DNA of 64,000 bases from Cyanidiococcus yangmingshanensis (GCA_013995675.1 VWRR01000011.1:248001-312000), one strand, 5' to 3'; counted from the first letter of the stretch, positions 42,300 to 53,011 are shown. Made by a program: numbers and translations. The notes: a model not told the origin generated them from the letters alone.

Positions 42300-43841
42300 A
42301 TGCCGGTGCCATTGGTTGATCTCATTGCGCCTCCGCCCCTGCGCCACAGACCAATGTCAGTTGCACCGCACGTTCTGGCGAACGCTTCGAAAGCTGTGCC
42401 GCTTTGCCTTTTCATGAGCCTACCTGCACGTGTTCCGGCAAATTCGGCAACCGATCAACTCCATCCATACACTCGAATCCTCTACCCTCGTGAAGAGTTA
42501 ACCAAAAACTGTGAAACAGGGCAGATTGGGGTTCCGCACTTGCGGCACTACTTCGAACATACTGGTCGCTTTCCTTCGCCTCTGCTAACGGCTACTGAGA
42601 CGCACTCTCTGGGAAGATCGTTCGTACCGGATGAGGAGACAGTTTTAGTCGATATCGTGGCTCGATGGGGAGACCCCTCTGTTTCGCGAGAGTATATGCG
42701 CTCGGGGCCGAGAGAGTTCGTTGCGTTCCATCCCCAGTCTGTGAAAGCGGCCATCGTGACTTGCGGGGGGCTCTGCCCTGGCATAAACACCGTCGTCAGA
42801 GAAATCTATCTGGCTCTAAAGAATATATATGGCATTCGGGAGATCTATGGTGTTCAAATGGGATACCGCGGATTTTACGCCCCAGACTTGAATACGGTAC
42901 CACTGAGCGACGAGTTTGTTAAGGGAATTCAGCACAGAGGTGGTAGTATTCTTGGAAGTACTAGGGGCGGCTTCGAGTTAAGTCTTATCGTGGATTCCAT
43001 TGCCTCACGAGGCCTCAACCAAGTGTATATAATTGGAGGGGATGGTACTCAACGCGGTGCTTATAAAATTTTTGAGGAGTGCATGCGACGACGGCTAATG
43101 GTTTCTGTGGTTGGTATTCCGAAAACAATCGATAACGATATAGCAATTATCGACCATAGTTTCGGATTCGTTACTGCAGTTCAGGAGGCACAACGCGCAA
43201 TTCGAGCAGCTTATGTTGAGGCTACGTCTGGTTTCAACGGGATCGGACTTGTTCGACTCATGGGACGCAATTCCGGAAACATATCTATGCTTGCCACTCT
43301 CGCTGCAGGAGACGTAGACGTGTGTCTCATTCCAGAAATCGACTTTGACCTCGACGGGCCCCACGGCTTGCTCATCCATTTGGAGAATCTACTGAAACAA
43401 AAGGGATACTGTGTCGTCGTCGTTGCTGAGGGCGCAGGTCTGAAACACATACAGAAAGCCCAGGAATCCGAGCATGAGGTAGATGCTAGCGGAAATGTGA
43501 GAATGCCCAATGTTGGCCTCTGGCTGGCGGAGAAAATCAACTCCTGGTTCAGTAGTCGCGGAAAAGAGGTCAATCTCAAATACATCGATCCAAGCTATGA
43601 AATCAGATCGGTGCCCGCTGTCGCAACAGACAATATCATGTGCACTTTGCTGGCACAAAGTGCGGTCCATGGAGCGATGGCAGGGTTTACAGGATTTACG
43701 TGTGGAACAGTGAATACTCATCATGTTATGATTCCGATGAAGGAAATCATTAGCAAAGGTCGAACACGAGTCGATCTTAGTTCCCGCATGTGGCACAGGG
43801 TGCTCGCATCAACGCTGCAGCCGCCACTTAAAAACAAGTGA
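42300..43841 (+). CDS. PFK: ATP-dependent 6-phosphofructokinase, plant type
   Basis: A 513-residue enzyme phosphorylating fructose 6-phosphate in glycolysis. Motifs are those of plant-type PFK: AAIVTCGGLCPGINTVVREI, GVQMGYRGFY, GGDGTQRGAYKIFEE, VVGIPKTIDNDI, GLVRLMGRNSGNISM, CLIPEIDFDLDGPHGLL, VVAEGAG, and LKYIDPSYEIRSVPA. GGDGT rather than GGDDS at the nucleotide site favours ATP over pyrophosphate as donor. The ATG at 42300 (MPVPLVDLIAPPP) starts a ~100-residue leader before the catalytic core; it is not clearly a transit peptide, so a cytosolic enzyme is the default. The frame is clean to the stop. Confidence 0.92.
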   Translation: MPVPLVDLIAPPPLRHRPMSVAPHVLANASKAVPLCLFMSLPARVPANSATDQLHPYTRILYPREELTKNCETGQIGVPHLRHYFEHTGRFPSPLLTATETHSLGRSFVPDEETVLVDIVARWGDPSVSREYMRSGPREFVAFHPQSVKAAIVTCGGLCPGINTVVREIYLALKNIYGIREIYGVQMGYRGFYAPDLNTVPLSDEFVKGIQHRGGSILGSTRGGFELSLIVDSIASRGLNQVYIIGGDGTQRGAYKIFEECMRRRLMVSVVGIPKTIDNDIAIIDHSFGFVTAVQEAQRAIRAAYVEATSGFNGIGLVRLMGRNSGNISMLATLAAGDVDVCLIPEIDFDLDGPHGLLIHLENLLKQKGYCVVVVAEGAGLKHIQKAQESEHEVDASGNVRMPNVGLWLAEKINSWFSSRGKEVNLKYIDPSYEIRSVPAVATDNIMCTLLAQSAVHGAMAGFTGFTCGTVNTHHVMIPMKEIISKGRTRVDLSSRMWHRVLASTLQPPLKNK

Positions 43842-44367
43842 GGCCGGTCGACGTAACAAGAACAACATTCTCCGCATTTGGACGAACAACTGGGATGCCG
43901 AATGTGATAACATGGTCTTTGAAGGCAAATCCCCTCATTTACTATTCGTCTGTAACGCAAAATCTCCGGGACCCGATGCCCAAGCGATCGCAGTAGCTTT
44001 ATGAGCTGCGCCAGGTGACCATATTGTAACCATCACGACGACAATGCTTTGGAGATCAGGCGAACCACTCAAGCCAAAACATATCAAGGAAAGAGCGAAC
44101 CAGCAGTGACGCTGAACTTGAACCAGAGCCGAAATGACTTGAGCACAAAAGTTATTTCTGCTGGCCAAGCCTGACGATGACCACGCCCATCGAAAGCTTA
44201 CGGATAGTGAAGGGGGGCCTGACACAAATGCCGGCCCTTCATGCTAGCTTTTTGTGAAGACTATCGAGTACGACGCCATGCTGCAAAAGGAGGGTGTCAC
44301 AACTTTGTACGGTTTTCCAAAATAGTAACCTTAACGGTTTAGTATACTCAGACGTACTAAGTACTCC
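43842..44367. other. Intergenic before repeat copy B
   Basis: About 525 bases between the phosphofructokinase stop and the start of repeat homology. Short minus-strand frames only. Confidence 0.45.
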
Positions 44368-44911
44368 CCAGAGGGAAGACGAGACCGAGTATTGATGTAG
44401 CGATGCACGAGCTGAGCACAGTCGCTTGAACGTGTCCAGACTGCTTGTTGTATCTAACGTGCACGCGCGGGCCCAGCGCATTACAACGCTACTGCAGGGA
44501 AATCGCGAGCAACACATATCAAGCGCTGAAGCAGATTCACGTCACTGAGAGTCGAAAGCGCTTCTCCTGGGTGATCACCTGCACCTCTGCCAATGGTTTT
44601 GGTCTCCCAGTCAGGGAAACCAGCGATTGTCCTCTGGACCGTGGGGGGTCCGTGCCATGCGCTGCGATACGACTCGGTGCATCGTGCGTCTCTGGTGGCT
44701 ACTATTGTAAGATATCCGATCGCTACTGTCAATCACAAGCTCCTCGGGGCGCAATCTCGTCTGCCAAGCTGTTCTTTTTCAGTCCAGTTTCATGCCTTGA
44801 ATGAGTATAGCCGCACTTTCGGCGCTGTCTGATGATGTCCGAGACCGAACACCGCTGACGAGCTTACCGAGACTTGCGGGCAGAATGCCGATTCCGAATG
44901 TATCAAGAAAT
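44368..44911 (+). repeat. Dispersed ~0.54 kb repeat, copy B
   Basis: Inverted partner of 6290-6833. Differences between copies are scattered and mainly transitions, and no insertion or deletion occurs in the core, so the two parted fairly recently or are kept alike by conversion. No terminal inverted repeats or poly(A) tail seen. The flanks differ completely from those of copy A. Confidence 0.85.
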
Positions 44912-45994
44912 GACACTACTTTGAGAATACGGAAGCAGAGCCACCTCTCCTGACAGAGTCGGTTGAAATCCAGCAAAACTGTCCGCTCATGTGTCGATAT
45001 AGAACATCTTCTCAAAAGGGATCTCTACGACATAAGATATCCTTTTTTATGTTCCGCCGAAGAGAGAAACTGCATGGTCACGCTTTCGTTGTTTTCAATG
45101 CCTTTCACGATAATACCTTATTCGCCTTCACGCCGCTTCCAATCAAGCAAAGACGTTCATGCCTCTTGCTCGCTTGGCACAACAGCTCGTGAAATAACAC
45201 ATTCGTTTCTCTCCGCTGAGGAAACTTGCTGCTCGTTCAGCGCGGCATCTGTTGATTCTTAAAGGGTCACGAGGCTGTTCCGCATTTAAATATATGTGAT
45301 GACCAACCCCCAGTGGCTGAGAAATTTGTATGTTAGCTTTGCGCCACGAGCTGCATTCGTTCAGGCAAGGTTTTCTCCGGTAGTGCCTCATCTCGTAACA
45401 GCAATGCGCTCTCGGATAATGGCCAGGGATCTCTCCCTTCTGAACGCTGGGGTTGTTACATTGGTACGAATTTAAAAAATGAAACTATTTCGGACACTTT
45501 CTTTCCGCGTGACACAGAACAGAACCGAAAAAACACGGATAAGCAAATAGAGGCTGGCTAGCTACACAGAATCGTCAGAGCAGAATCCCACGGCTCATTC
45601 CTTCGCTCTTGAAACTCACTCCCCTGAAACCTCAGAAACAACTTTTCAGTCTCTCACATGTCCCAGAGAGAATCAGAACATGCGGGCGATCTGGTCTTTG
45701 TGGGGCTCTATGGCTCTACATCTTTTAATAAAAACTCTTCTCTTGACAGAGGAAGCACAACCAGCCCCAGATGGAGCGAAATGCGGGAGCTTCTCGATTT
45801 TTCAGCCGATATTCTCCGTAACGAACAGTTCAAAGGACCGTTCGGGGCTGAGTATTCGGAAGCACTCCGAAGCTTTTCTTTCCCAAGAGCGAGAACTTGT
45901 GGCTCTTTGGGCTACTATATAGTGAGTTAGAGTTATTTTGGTGCGCAGCAGCGGAACAAACAACCGCCTCTTGCTCGTCACGCTCCCTTCGTGG
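44912..45994. other. Intergenic with small doubtful frames
   Basis: About 1.1 kb between repeat copy B and AK6. Plus-strand frames at 45658-45930 (90 codons, ATG start) and 45680-45922 overlap each other; neither is recognisable. The AK6 promoter should lie here. Confidence 0.4.
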
Positions 45995-46609
45995 ATGCCA
46001 AGTCGCTCTAGCGAAGGTCCACTAGAACGCTTGCCGAACCTTTTGGTCACAGGAACACCCGGTACAGGCAAGTCAACGGTTGCATCAAGGCTCCGCAAAG
46101 CGTTTGAAGAAGTAGGCGCTCACGAGGAATCGCCATTTTATATTAATGTAACTGACCTCGTCAAGAACAATTCGAGCGAGTTTGCAGTGGGCTTCGACCA
46201 AGTTCGTGATTGCTTTATCATTGATGAGGACGTGGTGCTTGACTATCTTGAGCCTTTAATGCAGAGCGGAAAGGTCCTGCTGGAGCATCACTCGAGTGAG
46301 TGGTTTCCGGAACGCTGGTTCTCGCGTGTAGTCGTTCTTCGGTGTACTACCAATGAGCTTTACCAGCGACTAGAGGCGAGAGGCTACACCACAGCAAAAG
46401 TTCAAGAGAACGTCCAGGCAGAAATTATGAACATATGTGTCGATGAAGCCTTAGAAAGCTACGACCATGGCATCGTTAGCGTTTTCGAAAATAACTCTGC
46501 GCGGGACTTGGAGGAAATCGTCCGTGATCTTCGTGCATGGTGGCAGGTCAGAAATGTATTTGGCGACATGCGGCAACCTGCTGTTCGCTGGGACAGTACG
46601 GGCACTTGA
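45995..46609 (+). CDS. AK6: Adenylate kinase isoenzyme 6 (Fap7/hCINAP)
   Basis: A 204-residue P-loop NMP kinase/ATPase that acts in late 40S ribosome assembly (Rps14 binding) and nucleotide homeostasis. It shows NLLVTGTPGTGKSTVASRL (Walker A, residues ~14-33), FYINVTDLVKNN, CFIIDEDVVLDYLEPLM, LLEHHSSEWFPERWFSRVVV (family HSSEWFPERWFD block) and LYQRLEARGYTTAKVQENVQ, the short lid typical of AK6. The ATG at 45995 (MPSRSSEG) sits 13 residues before the conserved core. Its last 62 bases overlap the 3' end of the Gid2/Rmd5 gene on the other strand. Confidence 0.93.
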   Translation: MPSRSSEGPLERLPNLLVTGTPGTGKSTVASRLRKAFEEVGAHEESPFYINVTDLVKNNSSEFAVGFDQVRDCFIIDEDVVLDYLEPLMQSGKVLLEHHSSEWFPERWFSRVVVLRCTTNELYQRLEARGYTTAKVQENVQAEIMNICVDEALESYDHGIVSVFENNSARDLEEIVRDLRAWWQVRNVFGDMRQPAVRWDSTGT

Positions 46610-47872
46610 ATCGAGCGTTGCCCCTCGGCAAACGATTCACTGTTTCCTTACACAAAACGTGGCCACAGGGCAACAGATAAGGAGGGTTGCTTTCAGTGCT
46701 TTGCTCTCGAGAGACAGGACAAACAAAAATCGAGTGATACTTGTACTTCTTGCCCAGGTCAATTTCTACGGGTAACTCGTCGCATTGAGACCAAGATTCT
46801 CTGGCTGCGAGAAGCCGGGTCGCCCGGATCAAATGCGGCAGCGCGATTGTCCCGCACGCAACTACACTGTACAGGGGACTTTCATCGCTCAAGTTAAGAA
46901 GCGCCCAAAAACAACGCCGAAACGACTGCATGACGTCATCGCAAAGCGCTGACGTGAAAAGCGATGCATAAGGAGATTGTGATATTCGAGAAGCGAAAGC
47001 GAAACAGGCCATCAGTTGCTGAATCTCTTTCGACTGTGAACGTTGAAAACGACTTAGATGCTGGCGTGCATATGCCAGCGCCTCGCTTAGGCGTCGCTGC
47101 TGAAGATAGGCGATGAATTGAAGGCGATGTAGTTTGAACTCAAGCTCCCGCAATTGGTTTGCAAGCGAAGAACGGACGGAGGCCATGGGAAGGCGCGTGC
47201 CTGAGTCGCCGGTGGAACGTGATAGATCGTCTTCCTTCATCGACGATTGGATATCTGATATAGATTCCTGATCAGTGACATCTGAGTGAATACTAGCATA
47301 ATTTTTCTGGGTCCAGCGAATAGCCGGCTCAAGCTCACCTTTGCGAATAAGGTGCAGGATGCAATGCATTTCCTTGAAGGGAAGTCTGAGTCTATCATCA
47401 AATTTCTGACTAGACTCTTTCGCAAAAGAGTCCGCGATATCGAAGTGTCCCTCCCGGAACAGGTGCTCGCCCACAGCGCGCTCAAGAAGGTCCTTATCGA
47501 GAGGTAGTCCACGACAGACGTGGTGAGCATCAGGTCCGAAGCAGTTTTCCACACCTTTGACGTACCTAGAGATGGCTGCGTTCAACTCCTTTTCGCGTAG
47601 GTATAAGTCTCGAACAGGGCCCCTGTTTGCCTCTCGAGCTCACTCAGAACGTCTAAATATCCGTCTGCGCTTGCCGTAGCCGACGCGGTAGAGCGCTCGA
47701 AACGCAGCATTTCGTCCCGAAGTTTGCGACATGCTTCTGAGTTCGCTGCAGAAAGCTTCTTTTGTTTAGCGGCAAGCCGCGTAAAGTCTGCCGCAACACT
47801 TGCAACCGCAGAAGCCCGCTCCCGCTGAAGCTGCACGTTTGTTTGCTTGGATGCCTCCTCTGAAGTCGACAT
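46548..47872 (-). CDS. RMD5: GID/CTLH E3 ligase subunit Gid2/Rmd5 (RMND5), one frameshift
   Basis: The product (~440 residues) is a RING-like subunit of the GID/CTLH ubiquitin ligase. An N-terminal coiled region starts at the ATG 47872 (MSTSEEASKQTN). The LisH/CTLH part follows (AVGEHLFREGHFDIADSFAK, LRELEFKLHRLQFIAYLQQR and AYARQHLSRF). The C-terminus has VEIDLG..YHSIFVCPVSREQ, NPPYLLPCGHVLCKETVNRL, FKCPYCPSEQ and QIHF, the degenerate RING of RMND5. Near 47585-47590 the frame changes by one base at an A run (A4 where A5 would keep frame), leaving the first ~96 residues in another frame. The 3' end overlaps AK6 tail to tail. Confidence 0.88.
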
Positions 47873-49265
47873 CCCCACGGTGAACCTAAAAGTGCCACAG
47901 CCAAAACAAGCCACCGGTAAGGAAGAAAATTAACGCCAGACGAGAGGTTCTGCGCTGCTCTACCCGAAACTTTTCGGTAGAACGTATTTCAGAACATCGT
48001 ACTCGCGAGTAGACAGCCCGCGCGATGTCGTCCAACTGTCATGCGGTACGCATTCGGGGCAACGGAAGTTACCTGTTCAATCACGCTTCAACAAGCTGGA
48101 TTTTCTACGTTGATAGTGATAGATCATCCAAGAGCTCGGAATTTGGGACGTGTATTCTAGTTTGCTTTCGTGAGCGTAGAGGAAACATAGGGGGATAGCG
48201 AATCGAACACAAGTTTTCCGGCGATCACTTTCGGAAACCTGAAGTAGTGGCAAGTGATGCATATCGGATATCTAGACAACCTAGCTTCTTAAGTACTTTA
48301 TATATTGGCCAAGGTAAACATGCATAGCAATAAATTCGGACCTATTGGGGTAGAAAGTGGATATATGGAACGGAAACGTAGGATTCTTGGAGAGCGAACG
48401 TCCGGAACATATCGACACAAGCCACGCCCTCCGACCAGATTTCGGCTCGAGTTTTTGCGGGCGCCCCGGGCTCCGCAGGGCCTAAGAAAAGCTAGTACAA
48501 CATAAATGCGAATGACCTGTGGATAAAATTTTAGAAATCTTCAACTGTTGCAAACAACTCAGTCAATTCTATGTTGAAGAAGAAACTTTGATTCCGTACT
48601 CTGTTGAAGCCTTTGCCAGTCTCGACAGGAAAGCACAGTCCTGTGCATGTCGTTTGAGCTGAAATAATCACTTTAGAATGTCGAGAACGTTACGATGGTG
48701 TCTCAGGTAGTTAAAAACTTTACCAGAGTTTCGCGGGAGACTCTCGCTACAAGAAACCAGCCCTGAAGCTATCGAAACGGTGCGGCGTCTATGACGTTCA
48801 CGCTCGCCTCGCGCTGCAGCGAGTTAAAGCGGCGCTCAGTTATGGCACTCTGCGTGTTCGTTCGCAACAATTCCTTCGTGGTATGTCGAAACGAAATAAG
48901 TTTGTCCCCTGTGATACCAAAATTGAATCCTGTTCATGCCCGTTTGGGCTATTTAACGACATTTGAGAGTCTCCTTGCTGTCCAAAGAAGTGCAAATACA
49001 GGCTGTCACTCATGTAATACCTGCCCAAACAGGTACTCGAGAGACACGGAGGCGTCACTCTGAACGCAAACGAGCCGCTTCGCTCTATTGCCCGAGGCAT
49101 ATCGCACCCGCTTGTCATGAACATGGCAGTAGCTTCAGATTTGTGGTCCAGCTCGATTCGGGCCGGCTCATGGTTTTCTCGATGCGCGCGGGCCATGCTT
49201 TTCTGGAAGACGCGGGCTCAACGAGTGTCGCATTTCACCGAAACTCACATGGCTAAACGAGAGAG
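47873..49265. other. Intergenic, nothing recognised
   Basis: About 1.4 kb. Frames at 48791-49063 (plus) and 48840-49196 (minus) overlap and are not recognisable. It should contain the promoters of the divergent Rmd5 and GT90 genes. Confidence 0.45.
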
Positions 49266-50592
49266 ATGTGTCTTCGATTCTGTATTCTTTTGGTCTTGAC
49301 GGCCCTGTTTTCGTTCCTATCCTGCGATCTTCAGGCGGGATGGCAGGGAAGTTGCACCGAATTTTCTCTGCGCCACTTCGAGTCACGGTCAAGTTGGCGA
49401 AAACGAGAAGGGCGAGGGCAGACAGCAAAGGGAGTCCAGGATAGAATATACACAAAAGACGAAATATCCGGGCGTTTGGAAAAGCTCGCAACCAAGTTAT
49501 TGGAACCCCTCCAGACGACAACCACAGAGCATATCCATGAAAGGGTTCAGGAGCTGTTTAAGCGTAAGACCTATGTAGCAGCTCCAGCTGGTGCACGAAA
49601 GGTGGACGGTTGTGTAAAATGGCTTATTCTTGACCAGAATGTATCGCTCTCTGTACCAGATAACACCGCCCTGGCTATGCAGACCACGAAACCTTTTTGG
49701 CGCAGCCGCCTACTCTGGACTTGGGATCTATTTCGGTCGGTTGCATTACCCAACCTAAGCATCGAGATAGCACAATGTCTGCATGATTGCGTGCAGACTG
49801 TCCGAAATGACTCACAGCTCGCAAAAATGCCGAGATATGTGGAGCCGGTGCCTTTGCCAGTGTTCAGCCTGATCCAGTGCCGAGGTTTTAGTGATGATAT
49901 ACCCTTACCTGTCTTCGAAGCAGGAAGACCAAACCCGAGAACAATATTTTCCTCTGGTTTGAACGACTGGGACGTGGCATGTGCACTTCATGGGTCTTCA
50001 GCTATCTCGTGGGCACACCGTCAATCAAAAGCAGTGTTTCGTGGGTCATCGCGAAAATCTCTCGAGAGCACGCGAATCACGAAGAAAAAGGGTCGCGACC
50101 GGATGTCGGTGTACGGCAGGGAGGCATTGGCTCAGCATGCGCATCGTCATTCAGAAATATTTGATGTCGTCGTAACAGACTCATCGACGAACTGCAGCTG
50201 GCCGTAGCTTTATGTCGGTTCGAGAACAAACGAACTTCAAGTACTCTATTTATGCTGAAGGCAACTGCGGTTGGGCTGACCGTCTCTGGTGGCAGATGCA
50301 CACACCGCAAGTCGTACTCAAGCAGGAATCACTCTGCGGGCTTTTTTTCGAACAACTTATGCAACCCTTCGTTGACCATATTCCGTGCGCTGCCACTTTC
50401 GAGGATCTCTCCCACAGGGCAAAATGGTTGACGCGACACGACAGGGAAGCGCTAATTATTACGACGAATGCGATGCGTTTTAGTGAAGCTTTCCTGGTGA
50501 GAAAGGCCATCATCGAATACTTCGAGACTTTATTGAAGCAATATTCGGAAATTTGGCGCAAAAACGCTCAACTAATGTGCGAAGCGAGATAG
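49266..50592 (+). CDS. GT90 (CAP10/POGLUT-like) glycosyltransferase, frame changes once
   Basis: A secretory-pathway glycosyltransferase of family GT90. The N-terminus is a signal peptide or anchor (MCLRFCILLVLTALFSFLSC). The core has PLPVFSLIQCRGFSDDIPLP, ALHGSSAISWAHRQSKAVFR then GSS (family FRGS block), STRITKKKG, and after a frame change KYSIYAEGNCGWADRLWW, VVLKQESLCGLFFEQLMQPF and DHIPCAATFEDLSHRAKWL, all typical of the CAP10/KTEL domain. The shift lies between about 50170 and 50212, where another frame (LIDELQLAVALCRFEN) is also open. GT90 enzymes transfer xylose or glucose to glycans or EGF repeats; the acceptor here is unknown. A C-terminal KDEL-type signal is not visible. Confidence 0.8.
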
Positions 50593-51257
50593 TCTCTGGA
50601 TCATTTCGCTCCGAGGCGGGAATTCTGATTCAAAAAGGCGCGGGCTGCGGTCGGACGGCTGGGACCAATCGTCAGATGCGTAGCCAAAAAATCCGGTAAA
50701 ACAATATCAGGTGAAAACGAGAGATGCGCTTTAGCTGGCTGCTCGATACGATCGTTTCGTTTTCCTACGGCTTCCGCATGTGGCCGGTTGCGTACACGAT
50801 CAAGATGTCATCATGTTTTGTCTCCTCAAAAAGTTGCAGGCATCTAGCCGGTGAATTTCCGAGTCGCGCTGATCAAAAGCAGACTTGTGCCTCGCATGTT
50901 TTTCCTTCATAGTCTCACGAGCGATTCTGCACGCAAACAGTAACAGGAAGATTTGAGAAAAAGCATGAGCGTACCCCTCTGCGCGTTGATTCCCCCGGCT
51001 GCCAAAAGAACAGAAAATATCCCTCAAAATTCCAACCCAAATGGTCTTAGCTTCTAAAAGAGCGCCCTCTTTCCCGGCATCTTTCTCTTTTTCATGACTT
51101 TGCCTCTGTCATGAAGTCTCCGTTTGCACTTTGCCGCAATGCTTTTCCCGGAAAACCATTAGGCGTTTTCAGAAACAAATTTTCTCAGCGAGCCGAATCG
51201 CACAGCATACGTCACAGCTTTCCGTTGGCCCGTCCAAGAAACAGAGCGTGCAGTCGT
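50593..51257. other. Intergenic, nothing recognised
   Basis: About 665 bases between the GT90 stop and the stop of the first secreted paralogue. Two short head-on frames only. Confidence 0.45.
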
Positions 51258-51653
51258 TTAGGTGCAGGTTGCAACACCGGTGAAAGTTGAAGCAGTCGTG
51301 CCTCCGCTGCCGCAAGTGAACCGATACAGGAGTCGACCTGCATAGGCACATTCTAGCACCAGATTCCCATTACCTGTTGCTGTCGTGGCACGCAACAAGG
51401 GGTTTCCGCCCAGGTTCAAGCGCTGCAAACGAATGGGATTTTCGTAAGCAATCCCTTTTTCTTTTGCGGAAACCAGCTCACGAAGCTGAGCGACGATGGC
51501 GCGCAGCTCCGTGTTCTCCTTCAGAGCCTGTTGAAACGTTGTCTCAACCGAACTGCTCACCGCTTCGCACACGGCTCCCAGCAAACTCAACGCCAGTGAG
51601 AGCGCTAATAATCCAAAGAATAGCCGCTTGCATGTGTTCCTGATAGAAATCAT
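51258..51653 (-). CDS. Small secreted coiled-coil protein, paralogue 1
   Basis: A 131-residue protein not in any family I know. From the ATG at 51653 there is a signal peptide (RLFFGLLALSLALSLLGAVC), a short coiled-coil (QQALKENTELRAIVAQLREL), a polar middle and a C-terminal block reading LVLECAYAGRLLYRFTCG with an ending FTGVATCT. The same architecture and C-terminal block occur in the divergent neighbour at 51936-52370, so the two are paralogues. The C-terminal cysteines could form disulfides in the secretory pathway or at the cell surface. The frame continues upstream of 51653 into the neighbour's 5' region without conservation. Confidence 0.7.
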   Translation of the reverse strand: MISIRNTCKRLFFGLLALSLALSLLGAVCEAVSSSVETTFQQALKENTELRAIVAQLRELVSAKEKGIAYENPIRLQRLNLGGNPLLRATTATGNGNLVLECAYAGRLLYRFTCGSGGTTASTFTGVATCT

Positions 51654-51935
51654 GTTTAGAAGTTCGTGATTTTCCTGGTATCCCCGAGAAACCAAAATCG
51701 ATGCTCCAAAACGTGTCCACCAAAACTGGATTTGCAATGTGACATTTCTAACAGAATTCAGTCGTGACGCATCGACGTGGCGACGCACACAGAACAAGCG
51801 CTGGTGGCGCGACGGAGCTCGTTGCAGGCAAAACAATCCACCAGACAGAAGATCAACAGATCATCTCCCCCCGCATCCGCCGATCCGCAACCATGCGTCA
51901 TTTATTCTCCAGTTGTCAACCGTATTCCAGCAAGT

Positions 51936-52370
51936 ATGGCGCCACGTGCAGGACTTTGTGTCACCGTAGCGCTAGGTTTATTTTGGGCAATCTTGATTGT
52001 CGTTACCATGAGTGGGATCACGCAAGCCGAGGCACTCGGGTCTGGTTCGTATAAAAGTTTGAGCGAAAATAGGCTTGCGACACTGCGACAGGAAAACGCT
52101 CGCTTGCAAAACGAGGTCCGTATGCTGCTCAACCGCCTGAATCACTTCGACAGCTCCAAAACGAGACAAACTTTAGTATCGCACGGCGATTTGCACGCGG
52201 TCTACCGTTACGGCGAGCTTTTCAACACGACAGTGCGTGCTTCTGGTAGTAGCGGCAGCGCTGCCAGTTCTGTGATAGAGTGTGCGGCCACAGAGCGGGT
52301 ACTTTATCGCTTTTTTTGTCCTCCGGATGTGACGGCCCCAACGACAATGACAGGCGTCATTGACTGCTAG
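51936..52370 (+). CDS. Small secreted coiled-coil protein, paralogue 2
   Basis: A 144-residue protein, head to head with its paralogue 282 bases away. It has a hydrophobic N-terminal segment (VALGLFWAILIVVTMSGI), a coiled-coil (LATLRQENARLQNEVRMLLN), a polar middle and the C-terminal block VIECAATERVLYRFFCPP ending TGVIDC. The shared pattern is [VL]xECAxxxRxLYRFxC...A.T.TGVx.C. I start at the ATG 51936 because it places the hydrophobic segment near the N-terminus; the frame is open back to 51777. Function unknown; surface or wall role is inference from the signal peptide. Confidence 0.7.
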   Translation: MAPRAGLCVTVALGLFWAILIVVTMSGITQAEALGSGSYKSLSENRLATLRQENARLQNEVRMLLNRLNHFDSSKTRQTLVSHGDLHAVYRYGELFNTTVRASGSSGSAASSVIECAATERVLYRFFCPPDVTAPTTMTGVIDC

Positions 52371-52390
52371 CTTTCAGCATATCCCACTGA

Positions 52391-53011
52391 TCACTGGGAT
52401 TCCATAAAGTCGAGCAATTCCCAACCCAAGCGGTTCCGTATTCTTTCTAAACGCGCTTTGTTCGTTCCAAAATCACCAAGCGGTTGCAAAAAAGGGTACA
52501 CGTACGTAACTTTTCTTGAACTTGATCGATAAAGAACCACTTCGTCCATTGGGCGCATCAAAAACTCAATATCATCGACGCCTCCAGGAGGGAACACGCT
52601 GGGGCCAGTCGCATACAGGTAGTATTTCTGCACTTTTTGAACCTCAAGACCCGGCTCGGCCCGTACAGCAGCCTCGAGAGAAGACCAAGCTTCCCCCGGG
52701 TCAGCAGTAGCCTTTGCGTATGACCAGGGCGGGCCGTACTTCGATGGATTTCCAACTGCAGTAGACGAAATACAGTTGTCCTCAGCGGCGCACTTTGCTA
52801 GAGCGATTTCTCGGGTCTCGGGGTTTCGTCGCTGCAGACTCTGTGGTTCAGCCACAGAAGCTCCACAGGCCAAGAGCAACGCAAGAACTGCAGCCGCTAA
52901 CGTCACAGGTCTCGCTGGCGAAACTGATCCGACGACAACCGATCGGAGAATTTTGAGCTTTTGGACTGCAAACTTTCTACGACGATAGGTGAAAACCGGG
53001 GAAACGAACAT
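52391..53011 (-). CDS. DUF1499 protein, thylakoid lumen precursor
   Basis: A 206-residue DUF1499 protein. The domain has the family cysteines in ALAKCAAEDNCISSTAVG, then WSYAKATADPGEAWSSLEAA, YLYATGPSVFPPGGVDDIEF and the ending RLERIRNRLGWE. The N-terminus MFVSPVFTYRRRKFAVQKLK is a Phe-containing plastid transit peptide, and a second hydrophobic segment with an AxA site (VTLAAAVLALLLACGASVA) is a lumen signal, so thylakoid-lumen location is well supported. Arabidopsis relatives are lumenal proteins of unknown role. It ends 20 bases from the stop of the convergent secreted paralogue. Confidence 0.88.
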   Translation of the reverse strand: MFVSPVFTYRRRKFAVQKLKILRSVVVGSVSPARPVTLAAAVLALLLACGASVAEPQSLQRRNPETREIALAKCAAEDNCISSTAVGNPSKYGPPWSYAKATADPGEAWSSLEAAVRAEPGLEVQKVQKYYLYATGPSVFPPGGVDDIEFLMRPMDEVVLYRSSSRKVTYVYPFLQPLGDFGTNKARLERIRNRLGWELLDFMESQ

